A stretch of DNA of 64,000 nucleotides from Syncephalastrum monosporum B8922 (taxonomy: Eukaryota > Mucoromycota > Mucoromycetes > Mucorales > Syncephalastraceae). The stretch is from assembly GCA_000697355.1 (NCBI GenBank), contig JNEN01000919.1, positions 124,001 to 188,000 of the forward strand, in the 5' to 3' direction. Below, one piece after another: positions 35,656-46,104 of this stretch. Within the stretch, counting starts at the first letter, position 1; the number at the start of each line of letters is the position of its first letter. Under the pieces are notes generated by a model. It was not told where the DNA came from. It worked only from the letters and a program-made list of their open reading frames with translations, and did not search any database. The translations under genes were made by a program, and so were the position numbers.

Positions 35656-36912
35656 GGCGAGTGTAAAGATTTTGTGTTAAATGGACAAGACACCAAGAGG
35701 AAATCATTGGGCTGAACTCTATTTTCATCATCAGTTGAGGGGCATGATTGAATAGCCACACTACACTATCACAAGAAACAACACCTTTTCTTAGAGGTAA
35801 GACCTTTGATAGACTGTGTTGACAGGTGGCATGTCCTTGCCATGTAGCAACAGCTTTAGTGAACAATCCATGTTCACGTGTAGTATACAGACGGATCATC
35901 ATTACAAGGCACCAACGCGTTTCTTTGGATAAAATACTTCGTTTTCTCCTCTTCTCCTGATCCATTTTTTCTTCTTCTGAATCTCACGACTTGATACAGT
36001 CTTGACAATCTTGACTTCACCCGATTCTAGACGGCACCAAAGCTTACTCGACGGCGGTCAGCCAGACGGTGGTCAGCCAATTTAACACACGCAAAGGGAT
36101 GCAGTAATGCGGTTCTGGACAATCACTTCCGAGCGTGCCGCGGCTGGAAATGTATTCCAAATTCTCCCCTACCGTAAAGAGAAGCCGTTCCCGACCGATC
36201 ATTTGTCTATCTATCGCTTCCACGTGCATCGATGACCTTCACTGAATTAAACAAAGCGATTTACGTGGGTGTTCTGCACACTGACACAAAGTAGAGCAGA
36301 GAAAGCAAAATTCATGCTTTATTTGACAGAGAGTAAAGAAAGAGAAGGATCGGCACAGCAATATACTCCCACATTCACAGGCACTCTGGACAAGGAATAT
36401 ATGAGGAGGTACCTTTTTCCAAAGTAGCCACGGATGTTAGATACAGTAGTGCGGTCATAACGTTTGTGCCCTTTTCTTTTCGCGTCTTTCCCTTGCCTAC
36501 TAGACAGACACTAGCATCCAGCGTTCAGCATGTATGAGACATATAAGGAAGTTAAGGTGCTCTAGTTTTGCTAAATGTACGCGTATCGGGGTGAAACAAA
36601 TGAGTGCAGAACAAGGTCAAAGCCGTGAAGAACGCTTTGCATCTCCACTTTAACTTTACATACGCACAGACCTTTCCCCTTTCACTGTACCTCTCGAACA
36701 ATTTTTCCGTCTCTTATAACCACCCTCGCTGTCCTCCTCCTCCGAGACGACATACTGGGTGCTGCGCCTTTTCTGCACGTGAGAACGTAGATGTAGCAGC
36801 ACATCATTGGCTGCAAGTGTTTTCTTTACTGTCAGACCCCTGTCATCCAGCATCATTAAAAAGGATCATTTTGTGGCCAAAGTTTTGCAATAATCTCTCT
36901 TTTCTTTTCAAC
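35656..36912. other. intergenic spacer at edge of decayed island
   Basis: No supportable exon is seen. A 116-residue minus-strand frame starting at 35965 is Arg/Lys-rich at first but shows no family or splice support. This stretch marks the transition from dense genes to the repeat-rich region. Confidence 0.45.
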
Positions 36913-38990
36913 ATGGATTCCTCTGGAGTGAATGGTAATGGAGTGAATGGTAAGAAACAGCTTTGAAGAAGAAATGCATACTCAACTACTCTCATTTAGC
37001 ACTGAAGAAATACATTACGGGTACCAAAAAGCTCGGTTCTCTTCTTTTGTGTCAAAGAACAAAAAGAGAATACCTGAATGGTCCATGAAGATAAATGCCA
37101 CTTCTGCTCATGGTTTGCATGGTGCTTGGATTCAACAATATGACACTGTACATATGGAAGTGAAAGATACAGAGAAAAGGTAAAACTGTTGTAGTATAAA
37201 TCACTAGACTCATGTTTCGGTGTAGGTCTCCACGCACGAAACTGTGCAACACCGCTCTTTGGAACGACATCTTTGAGAACTATGAACGACGAGAATGTGC
37301 TTAATGTGTTTCCTACTCATTTTATTAATCTTTTAACATAGAAAACTGCAATCGACACATTTCATGAGGAAGCAATTAGTACACTTACGACAGCTGCACG
37401 CCCTGCAGCACGCGAATCCGTCGACCTTGACCCCTTTCAAAGTCCGGGCCAAAGACGTGTTGTCAATTTTTACATCGCAAAGCAGGCGGAACTCCTTGGT
37501 TTCTACCCCCGAGGTCCGCCATTTGATCAACCCAATTGCTGTCAACGAAGAATCCACTCAAAATACAATTGATAGCCAACATGATGTTGCGGATGGCGTT
37601 AATCTGCAGCTGCACTCATCATCTGAAGAACTCTCACCTACAAGCGACAGTTCATCATCATCACATTTGTCCTTGCAACTACGAGCGCCCGGTCGTGATC
37701 GAGACCAAGTTGACAATGTCGACATCTCAGCGAAGTTTTATCAAATGCAGCAATATGTCTTTAATTTTGTTATTTCCAACAATTTGACACTGGAAACTGG
37801 CGTACATCTGATCCTCTCATTGAATTCAATTCTCCTCCTTCAGAACAACATTCGCCTCCACAAAGCAATGGTGCCATTCTTCGGAAACAAGCTCTATACC
37901 CGAATCCGTGAACACAGCCTTAACTCTTGGAACTCGACAAGCAAAATTCCCGGTGACGTATTGCTCAAAACCATCGGAAGTGCTCAGGGCGTGTATGAAA
38001 AGACAATGGATCGAATTGGCGCTAGTGCGTCAATACTAGACCTGGCAAGCACCATGGATGACAATATCAACAAAAGCCTGATCGTGTCGGCTTCACAGCT
38101 TCTCCAGTCTCTTCCCATGGATCCCACTCAAGCATAAACCCAGATCCCCAGCTTGCGCCAGGGTCCCGAATCCAGAGACTCAACATCAGGTTCCGGCTCA
38201 ATCCTTAGAGCCAATCCTTATCCCGAAGTTACGGATCTATTTTGCCGACTTCCCTTATCTACATTCTTCCATCAACTAGAGGCTCTCCACCCTGGAGACC
38301 TGCTGCGGTTATGGGTATGACCAGACATGAAACTGAGCCAGAAGCTCAATGTTCCCTTGGATTTTCAAGGCTTGTTTCGAATGCATCTCGGAGGCTGCAC
38401 TGATCACCAGATATATCGTACCTTTACTGCAGCCTCTGTTTGACAACGATGACCTAAACATCCGACCCGATTTCACTAGTACAGAGCTTGCTGAAAAGTG
38501 CCAGCGACCGCCCAATGTCAATGGTTGTCCAGATTGCATCATCACGCGCTTCCCCACCAAACAGATGACGGCATCAACATTGGTTTCGGTGAAGCGAAAA
38601 AATTTTTATGGCAGACAATCATTACTTGGTGAACTGGGACCTGGTTCGCCTCGCGTTCTTCGGAAAAAATGCCATTGATGACAATCACCTTGGTGGCAAT
38701 ATCAGCATCCACATTGTTGGTAAGTTTGTGAGCATATGCCCCAAAAAACGCTTAATGTGTTCTATTTCGTAGCGCCTTCCATCGTTTTTTATTTGATCAA
38801 GCTGCAATCTGACGGTATCTACACCATGACAGAATTGCTGCGCGTGCAGTTCCCTATGTCTGTCTCAGATGTACCTGCATACCTGACCAATCTGCCGCGC
38901 CTTAAGAATGTCATTCACATCTCTGAAACACAATATTTAGGCATAAGTGGGACGAAAAAATACTGTGCAATCTTTCTTTCAAGAAAGTAG
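36913..38990 (+). pseudogene. broken copy of a repeated protein family
   Basis: Remnants in several frames follow one another. A start exon lies at 36913-36949. A segment at about 37345-37520 has FHEEAISTLTTAARPAARES in one frame. The same protein then continues in a different frame from about 37520 to 38137 (YVFNFVISNNLTLETGVHLI). After many stops, 38345-38560 has ALITRYIVPLLQPLFDNDDL, 38610-38700 has LVNWDLVRLAFFGKNAIDDN, and after a probable intron 38775-38930 has YTMTELLRVQFPMSVSDVPA. Frame changes and stops show that the copy is dead. The module order and the partial match to 44.8 kb suggest a dispersed family of unknown function. Confidence 0.55.
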
Positions 38991-39007
38991 AGTTACATGC
39001 AGTCAAA

Positions 39008-39645
39008 AGAAACAGCCCGGAAACCATTCAACAGTGATATAACTGGGCAGTGAAATATCAAGATACGGCCATGGACTTCCTTACGAATTGCGTTTTTATT
39101 GATGAATCTGCCTTCCACATCAACTTGAAAAGAAGTCACGGTTGGGCTCCCAAGAGTAAACAACCAGTAGCTGTCGTTCCAACTACTCGAGCCAAGTCAA
39201 CAACAATTCTGGGTGCGATATCTATTCATGGTGTTGTCAAAATAACCGTGCGAAAACCTAACCCGCCATCAAGCAAGAAACGACGACTTGCAGAAGATGG
39301 AGAGAAGAAAATGGGCACCGGAACAAACACCTCATTATGTAGCATTTCTGCTGAGCTTGATGCAGGAATTGGACAAATCCAAATCAATGAACAATGAAAG
39401 GGGCTTACTTGGTGATGGACAACGCTCCCATCCATGGTAATGAAAAAATTGAAGCGCTTGTCAAGGAAAAAAGTTATAACTGCGTCTATCTACCTCCCTA
39501 CTCCCCTGAGCTAAATCCACTTGAACAGTTTTGGGTACTTGTGAAAAACTTGGTCAAGAGAGGCAAGCTCTTAGACAATGAAACTTTAACACAAAGAATT
39601 ACGGAAGCATGTCTCCAGGTTACAAAGAGAGCCTGTTTTCTGTAG
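39008..39645 (+). mobile_element. Tc1/mariner-IS630-type DDE transposase remnant
   Basis: The catalytic half of a DDE transposase is readable. The first Asp lies in CVFIDESAFHINLKRSHGWA. The second lies in YLVMDNAPIHGNEKIEAL, and the third acidic residue lies in LPPYSPELNPLEQFW. A stop codon interrupts the frame near 39032. The frame shifts between 39396 and 39400, so two overlapping frames carry the two halves. No N-terminal helix-turn-helix domain and no terminal inverted repeats were found, so this is a decayed internal fragment of a DNA transposon. Confidence 0.8.
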
Positions 39646-40059
39646 CACGTTAAACAATAAAGAGTATGCTCTTACTTTTTCCGTTCTTCATCCCCACTTC
39701 CTCCGTCCCTCTGGATATAAACCGCTGAAGGAGCATCCCGGGATTGCAGACCCAGGCTCCGGGGAGCGCCGTGACTGAGTTCATTCCTGCTGGACAGGTC
39801 CTTCGCAACACGGAAAACAAGAAGGAAGCGAAGGGAAACGATAAGCGTCCGTCTCCACGCAATTTTTCCTGGGCAACGGACTACCATGGTGATACCCACT
39901 GTGGTAGGACAGCAAAGAGACACTCTTTTTTGTAAGTAAGATGTTGATATCTTGTAGAGGAGGGGGGACTATGAGAAGAACTAGCGGTAGAGGCGCGAGC
40001 GAGTTTTGTTTATCAAGTAATAACGTAAAGTTTTAAAGCTCTTTTCATTCTATCACAAC
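39646..40059. other. spacer between remnants
   Basis: No gene is supported. Short frames without domains lie between the transposase remnant and the next degraded coding block. Confidence 0.45.
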
Positions 40060-40625
40060 ATGCGTTGCTATGACCCTGCCACTGATGTGCTTTGCTCCAA
40101 GCCATCTTGTCTATATGCTCGCTCCCAAGCATTTACTATAGGTTTGGTATCAAAAGTCCCTGGATCAGGTTGTATACCTTCTGTACCTGGTGTTTCAGTT
40201 GACCTTGATAGCGGGAAGAAAATATGGCAACGATGCAGGCCAGCCCCCTTTATTAAAAATGATATTGAGCTATTGTTTGGCCCATTTATTCGATTGATTG
40301 GAGCTATTACTCCCACACGGAAAAGACCAAGACAGCTATTTTAACAACGAACCTATGGTCCCTCATTGATCTGGTTGACAAAATACACGACAATGCTCTT
40401 CTTTTTGCAGCGTTCTTACCCAAAGATGCCAAGCTCTGTCTCCCTGTCGTAGGTGATACCATCATCGGCGTCCTTGATCTTCAGCTACCTAGCTTCGTCT
40501 CGTTCTTGGACGGCCAGATCCGCATCCACCCTGGTTACTCCCCATCTTCAGAGCTTGCTTCATTTAGTCCACAGAGCTTTCTCCAGCCCTCGGACGCCTA
40601 CCTCTTCTTGGTAACTCGAGAATGA
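40060..40625 (+). pseudogene. degraded coding remnant, unknown family
   Basis: Two coherent protein-like blocks sit in different frames. 40060-40340 contains PGVSVDLDSGKKIWQRCRPA and FGPFIRLIGAITPT. 40329-40625 contains NLWSLIDLVDKIHDNALLFA, followed by LPKDAKLCLPVVGDTIIGVL and a Ser-rich end. They read as one protein if a frameshift near 40325-40340 is assumed. I do not recognise the family. It may belong to the same decayed repeated-gene neighbourhood. Confidence 0.4.
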
Positions 40626-41066
40626 ATGTGTTATACGAGTCAAAAATAGAGGCGCGTGTAATCTCGCGCACTTGGAGCACGACGATTCTTTACTTTTCGC
40701 TCCATCAGGAACAGCTCTTCGCGTCCTGTATTTTTTTTTTCAATCAGGCCGAAACTGTATTCGTATCAGTCGTGGGAAGCCATGGCTGATTGCTCGTCCG
40801 TTGTGACACTTCCCCTTCACTGATTGATTTTGACGGTGATTCCACCGATCTTTCACAGAAAGTACTGGAGTCTTGTCGTGGGTTTTGATGACTCGCGCCA
40901 CTCTTCCCTCCTCTCCCAATGGCAAGTGTGAAGTAAGATTCAGATACAAAAGTGAGGAAGGAGCCCTGGATAATAAGGTTGGCGAAGGGCTACAGTAACC
41001 ACCTCCTCCGGCTGTCATCGGGCATCTCCTAGAAGCTAACTTTTTTTTTCGATAGCAGCAGCCTTA
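40626..41066. other. spacer between remnants
   Basis: No supportable exon. T-runs occur near 40729 and 41041. Confidence 0.45.
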
Positions 41067-41667
41067 TTGAATGGTCTCAGGACTTGGATCTACGACATAC
41101 ATATGTCTTTGGGCCCTGTTACATGGAATGCATCCATCTTGGAGCATGTTAAACTGGCCATCGTGCTCCAAAACACCACACGAAATGGACCGAGTTCGTT
41201 CTGTTCTCTTAGCATGAAATTGACGCAGACAGAGCAGATGCTTTTTATGCAACCGATGTGTGCATTTCTGAGTACCTGCTGCAAAACGCTACGAAGATTA
41301 AAGCTGACGAAGCCATGTCTGACGGTTTATGTTATGGATGTTGTGCCGGGCCTACCGGCTATGCAGGCTCTCACACTCGATGAATGCCATGACCTCCGAA
41401 ATCGTGTACCTTACTTTATACAGCAAGCGCCCTGAGACACTTTACTATCTGCGTAGCATGGTCGACAATAGATTTTTTTACGTACGGTTGCCTCGGCCCG
41501 TCGTTACCTGCGACAGGACATATACACACGCTCGAACCAGAGCACTGGACGATCCAACCCTTCACGATGCGATGGGCTTTGCTGAAAACGCACGTGAGTC
41601 TGGCCCCCCAATCACCATCCACCAATTTGAAGTTTACCCACAAGCGAAAGTGTCATTTCCACTCTGA
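41067..41667 (+). pseudogene. leucine-rich-repeat (F-box/LRR-like) remnant
   Basis: Leucine-spaced segments resembling LRRs are readable: FLSTCCKTLRRLKLT, VPGLPAMQALTLDECHDLR and then SEIVYLTLYSKRPETLYYLR. The last of these is in a different frame from the first two. No F-box and no intact start are seen. The order and spacing resemble the LRR part of fungal F-box/LRR proteins, such as the intact LRR gene at 55.6 kb. Interpreted as a broken copy; an undetected intron near 41400 is the alternative. Confidence 0.4.
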
Positions 41668-41864
41668 ATGAGAGCCTGCCCTTTACTGATGTATTAGTAC
41701 TAGCCTTCGAACCCGGCTGGTACTGCTGCCATTTAGGACAGTAGATTGTAGAACTGCAGCAAAGATGAGTAAATACGTCCGCTCAAATACGAATATAAAC
41801 GGGCGGATGGAAATGGGGAAGTGTGCCTGTGTGTGACTCTTTTGCTGCTTTTCTTCCTATTTTC

Positions 41865-43121
41865 ATGCAACCTTTATTCAAAGCCGACGTAAAGTCCATC
41901 CGGGTTGTGACAGACTTACTCAAGGCGATCCACTTTAAGAATGTATGGGGTGTCAACTCTCACGTCAATAGGCTCACCTGACGCTATGACGAACAACACA
42001 CAAAAGGTAGCGTTGCTCAGCATCTATGACGAAGGCATCAAGGTCACGGTAGAAGAGCCCAACTGCAGTCGAGCCACCGCCTATCTGAAGCGTGATCTTT
42101 TTGAACGGTACATCAAACGGACAGACGAAACGATACCGCCGTTTGGTATACAACTCGGTACCTTGATGGACTTTCTGGGTCTCTTGAGCGAGGCGGGCTC
42201 GACCGGCGCTGCTGCAGACACATGTTCCTGGAAATACGAAGAAGAGGGCTCTCCTCTCGAGTTATCGTAAGATCCTGCCAATGCCTGTCGGCAATCCTCA
42301 AACACGGGCTCATGCGACGGCACGCACTGTCTGTAGGCAGCTGGGATCCAGTGTCAAGAGCACGAGCCGGATCACCACCATGGAACCCACACCAGAAACA
42401 ATGGAAGACGAGCATGACACGGCGGTTCGCGTCATTATGAAGGTAAGGCTTGGCCCAGGCTCTGCGATCTTTCCTTGACTATTGTGCCACGGTGGGCAGT
42501 CCAACTGGCTGAAAGTAGCGTTTGACGATCTCGAGCCACCGATCGAGCGTGTCACGCTCTCGTTCTCGCCGACGGACCCTTGCCTTTCATTAACGGGCGA
42601 GACGGAGACCAACGCTGTGCGAGTAAGTGTAGCGTGACCATGGAAAGCACAGAAAGCACTGATGGCCCCATTCCAGATGGAATATCCCGAGCAATCCGAG
42701 TCGTTTGTCGCGTTCCAGTGTTCCGAGCCTGCCACGTTCAGGTACCACCACTTGAATTTCATCCCACCGTTTCCTTTTTCCCACATCATCCGTTTTTAGT
42801 TACCCCTGCAGCCAATTGATGCACTGCCGAAAAGCCCTCGACCAGTCGGACGACGTATCGTTGCGTGTCTCTCAAGAAGGCGTCCTGTGTATGGTGGTAA
42901 TTATCCTCTCTTTTTGGGTGGTCGTGTGCGAAGCAACCCACGAAATAAGGGACATGTTACTAACGTGCCTTGCTTCAGTTTCGTATCCGTGCCTTGCGCC
43001 ACCAGGATTTGGAAGCTTATGCGCAGTTTACTGTGAGTTGTATCGCCTTCAAAATAATGCCTCGCCCTTCTCATCTTTCTCTCCGCGATAGTTCAATCCG
43101 CTCGATACAGACATTGCCTAG
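41865..43121 (+). CDS. RAD1: 9-1-1 checkpoint clamp subunit RAD1
   Basis: Eight exons, 41865-41942, 42007-42266, 42337-42442, 42500-42622, 42677-42741, 42800-42896, 42979-43032 and 43092-43121, give 270 residues in one frame, near the size of known Rad1. Rad1 forms the PCNA-like ring with Rad9 and Hus1 that marks damaged DNA. Matching blocks are IRVVTDLLKAIHFKN, LLSIYDEGIKVTVEEPNCSR, LGTLMDFLGLL, LKVAFDDLEPPIERVTLSFS and MEYPEQSESFVAFQCSEP. The stretch between exons 2 and 4 (LGSSVKSTSRITTMEPTPET) looks like a variable loop. The gene is intact although degraded remnants lie on both sides. Confidence 0.88.
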
Positions 43122-43369
43122 GTGAATGAATCGTACACATCACAAACTACCGCTGCTTGGAGTGCAAAGCTGTGATAGTCAGCTGATACTGTAGGAAACT
43201 CCGGTTTCTCGTATGTACAGTCAGAATGGTTGCCCTTGGTGAAAGTTTTAAGTCGCCTTGGTAGAGGGATTTGGTCGGGCTCTTTCGAACTGAATGTGAG
43301 CAGGACCGTCCTGACCGGCTGCTCATTTGAATCATATTACTTTTCCTTTTTTTATTGCCTTGGTCAGGG

Positions 43370-43619
43370 AATATTGGGCGAATATAGGCGGATTACTTCA
43401 TTGATCGACCAATGTCATGTATGTGGGAAAACGTATTATGGAGGAACGTCGAAACTACATGTACATCTTTTGGAAAAACATCATCTCCAGCTGCCTTATC
43501 GCCCTCGTGGTCCAACTCGTGTCAACATCGAAGAACTTGTTTACATTCAGCAAATTAGCAAACTAGCAACAACTATCGTGATGATCTTAATATTCAACTG
43601 GCCTGTGTTCCCTGCTTGA
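43370..43619 (+). pseudogene. C2H2 zinc-finger-like fragment
   Basis: After a plausible acceptor near 43368 the frame reads RRITSLIDQCHVCGKTYYGG, then a His-containing helix (KLHVHLLEKHH). That is one C2H2 finger, followed by about 40 residues and a stop. No start codon with a matching upstream exon was found. It resembles in layout the two-finger frame at 45.1 kb. Probably a broken gene piece. Confidence 0.35.
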
Positions 43620-44054
43620 GTCATTTTTCTAAGCAGGAAGATTTCCTTGAAGAAGCACACTATATTGCATTTGCCATAGATTGACGTTGTTCGAGCCAGT
43701 ACCGGCAAGGTAAAATAGGTAACCAGTGTGAGTAATGGTAAGGAGCAATATTCTATTTGCAGTACACGTTGGAGTGATTTATGCAGATACGAGAGTCTCG
43801 GAGTAAGGGCGGACTGGGGCATCGCTGGAGACGAGAGACTTCTAAGGAACTAAATTACGGTGGCTGCGCTTCTTCTCTTTTCCTCTGTCTTCCTACTTCT
43901 GTCTTCTGTCTTCTGTTTTTTGTTGTTTTTGCACGGGAAGATGAAGCGCGTCGTGGATCAGGGAGGCTCAAAGGAAATGTGCGGAGCGCGGATGCATGCC
44001 TGGTGAATACTGGGGGACGATGGACTCTGACCGGAGAGGGACTGCGTCAAAGAC

Positions 44055-44910
44055 GTGGCGCCAGTGAACTTGCCAAACGCTATGCATGATACAGGAGACG
44101 ATAACGTGGCTGCTCATGATAGCAGGTGTGGTGAGCGCTTTAAGGGAGAACATAACGCGACGATAATGAACAATGAAAACTCATGTCCTTCGTGTTTCAA
44201 TAGATCGCAACAATATCATCATCGCCAGCGAAACATCGAGTTTGCTCTCCTGCTCTTGAAGAACCTGCCTCATCACATCCGTCTCTACTTGTGCCATCCA
44301 GGTCTACCGGTGCTTATGTGCCATTGTCAACTACCACTCGTAATTTCTCGCTGCCATTGCCAAAATGACCGAAATGTTGTCAATGATTTTGATATATCAT
44401 TGGCGTTCCGTGCCTTTCGAATGGAGTCTCATATCCATCATTTATTGTCGCAGTCGTCCATCTACTTGATTCAGCCAAATCGAACGCACCCAAACATCAA
44501 TTGCCATATTCCCGAGGACGTTACAAAGGCGATCATAACCAGCCCTATTTGGCAACGAAGTTCACTTGGATGCTGTCCATGCCATGACCAATGCCCTCAA
44601 ACAAGTCAAGAACTCTTCGATACCAGTCTTCAAAAGTCAATCGATCGAAGCTTCAGGTTACCAGCTTCAAGTATCAACTTCTAGTATCAACTTCGCCCCG
44701 ACAAGATGCTATATTTGTCCTGGTGGATTTGTAGAAGCCTCATTCTGAAGTGGAGCGACGTGTTATTAAGACGGTAATCTAATTGCTAGAAAAACTACCC
44801 AAGGACGCCATTATGGACGATATCAAGGAGACAGAACTTTGTCATCGTTTCATTGATCCCATTCTGTCGGCCTTCCTTAATGATCCCGACAACAACGTCC
44901 TCTTTTGCTG
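44055..44910 (+). pseudogene. second broken copy of repeated family
   Basis: Protein-like blocks occur in shifting frames. 44055-44684 contains FALLLLKNLPHHIRLYLCH and VTKAIITSPIWQR. 44566-44748 has NALKQVKNSSIPVFKSQSIE. About 44790-44910 has DDIKETELCHRFIDPILSAF followed by LNDPDNN. The last block parallels ALITRYIVPLLQPLFDND in the remnant at 38.35 kb, sharing a Leu, Arg-aromatic-Ile, Pro-Leu and Asp/Asn pattern. Frame changes and stops mark it as dead. The function is unknown. Confidence 0.45.
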
Positions 44911-45124
44911 AACAGGTGTGACCAACGAAGAATTCAGATTACGGCAACAGCAGCAGCGCATCTATTTCTTCTCGTCGACCTGATGATGTGTCTCTGGCAG
45001 TTGAAAAAAAAAAAAAAAGGAGAAAGAGCGAACCAAACTGTCGCTGCCTTTTCGCTGCTTCTCTTTCACTTTTTTTTTTTTTTTGGTTTGTTTCACTGCG
45101 AAACACGTGCCGCCACTATCCGTC

Positions 45125-45460
45125 ATGAAAACCAAATTGTTGTGTTGCCATTTGTGCAAAGAAGAAGATGGTCAACCCACCACGTTTACAAAAAAAAAAC
45201 CCAGTGCCAGGGCCCACTACGAAAATATACACCAAATAACGCTTCCAGCAAGCAAGCAAGGCACCAAAAGAAAGGACACGGAATCTACCCAAAAATACAG
45301 CTGTCCTTCTTGCATCCTGTCATTTGCCAGTCTGGAAGAGCAGGGAATTCATTTGGATACGCACAGGTATACACAAGTAAAAAAATCGATCGATTACATC
45401 TCAATTTTAAGTATTAGGTCATTCACTGATAAAGAGATCAACGACGACAACGAGAAGTGA
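45125..45460 (+). CDS. small two-finger C2H2 protein (possibly partial)
   Basis: A 111-residue frame starts at ATG 45125. Finger 1 is CCHLCKEED...ARAHYENIH and finger 2 is CPSCILSFASLEEQGIHLDT (ending H). A basic linker (KQGTKRKDTE) joins them. The frame stays open past a GTATAC donor-like site at the end of finger 2, so the last 28 residues may be intronic. No partner exon was found. T- and A-runs lie directly upstream. It sits at the edge of the decayed island, so it may be a gene fragment rather than a working gene. Confidence 0.4.
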   Translation: MKTKLLCCHLCKEEDGQPTTFTKKKPSARAHYENIHQITLPASKQGTKRKDTESTQKYSCPSCILSFASLEEQGIHLDTHRYTQVKKSIDYISILSIRSFTDKEINDDNEK

Positions 45461-45467
45461 TATTCTC

Positions 45468-45711
45468 TTTTCCCTTTCATCACTTACCTGGCATTTCCCT
45501 TTTCCTTTCACCACCTACTTGACAATTTCTTTTCCCCATCACAACTTACCTGGCATATTCTTTTTCTTTTCACCACTTACCTGGTATTTTCCTTTCCCCT
45601 TATCACTTACCTGGTATTTTCTTCCTCTTTTCACCAGCTAACTGATATTCTCTTTTTCTTTTTATCACTTAACTGACCTTTTCATATATTTTTTATCACT
45701 TCCCCCATAAC
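45468..45711. repeat. 31-bp minisatellite, about eight units
   Basis: Imperfect units recur at about 45479, 45509, 45538, 45571, 45601, 45632, 45663 and 45694, a period of 29-33 bp. Each unit has a variant of ATCACTTACCTGG and then a T/C-rich stretch. The units decay towards the right. A TATAAATA follows at 45743-45750. Confidence 0.85.
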
Positions 45712-45882
45712 CATAACACCAGTAGAAAACCCTCAAAAATAGTATAAATAGCCCAATTTCTTTTCTTCATATACTTTATTCAATACATCGATATCTTTAT
45801 AACTCTCAAGTTCATATCCTGTTGACTCCGTTGGAACAGCCTTCTCCATCGACAAGTACAAGCCGCTACCCTTATTTTTCAA

Positions 45883-45985
45883 GAGACGCATAATTCCTCT
45901 TGACTTTTTCTTTTATCACAGAGACGTACATTTCCTCTGATCTTTTCTACCTCTTTTCTTCTATACAGAGACGCATAATTCCTCT
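45883..45985. repeat. three-copy interspersed repeat
   Basis: An 18-base motif GAGACGCATAATTCCTCT occurs at 45883-45900 and 45968-45985. A diverged copy lies at 45921-45938. Pyrimidine-rich spacers separate them. It lies just right of the 31-bp minisatellite. Confidence 0.8.
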
Positions 45986-46079
45986 GGCCCATTCTTAACC
46001 TTTTTTTCCTTTTTTCTTTTCACGAACCTCGAACGCGTCAAACACATCTCTGTGGTTTGACTGGTGCTCACACATAAAC

Positions 46080-46104
46080 AACACCGACCAATCAACTCGG
46101 TGTT
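46080..46104. repeat. perfect inverted repeat, 8-bp arms
   Basis: Arms AACACCGA (46080-46087) and TCGGTGTT (46097-46104) flank a 9-nt loop. This could form a short hairpin or be a protein-binding palindrome. Confidence 0.7.

Noticed and set aside
36913..45460. single large secondary-metabolite or defence cluster
   Set aside because: The pieces are unrelated, frame-broken and include a transposase. RAD1 is the only clearly intact gene.
45468..45711. CRISPR-like array
   Set aside because: Units are contiguous and imperfect, without unique spacers between identical repeats, and the genome is eukaryotic.
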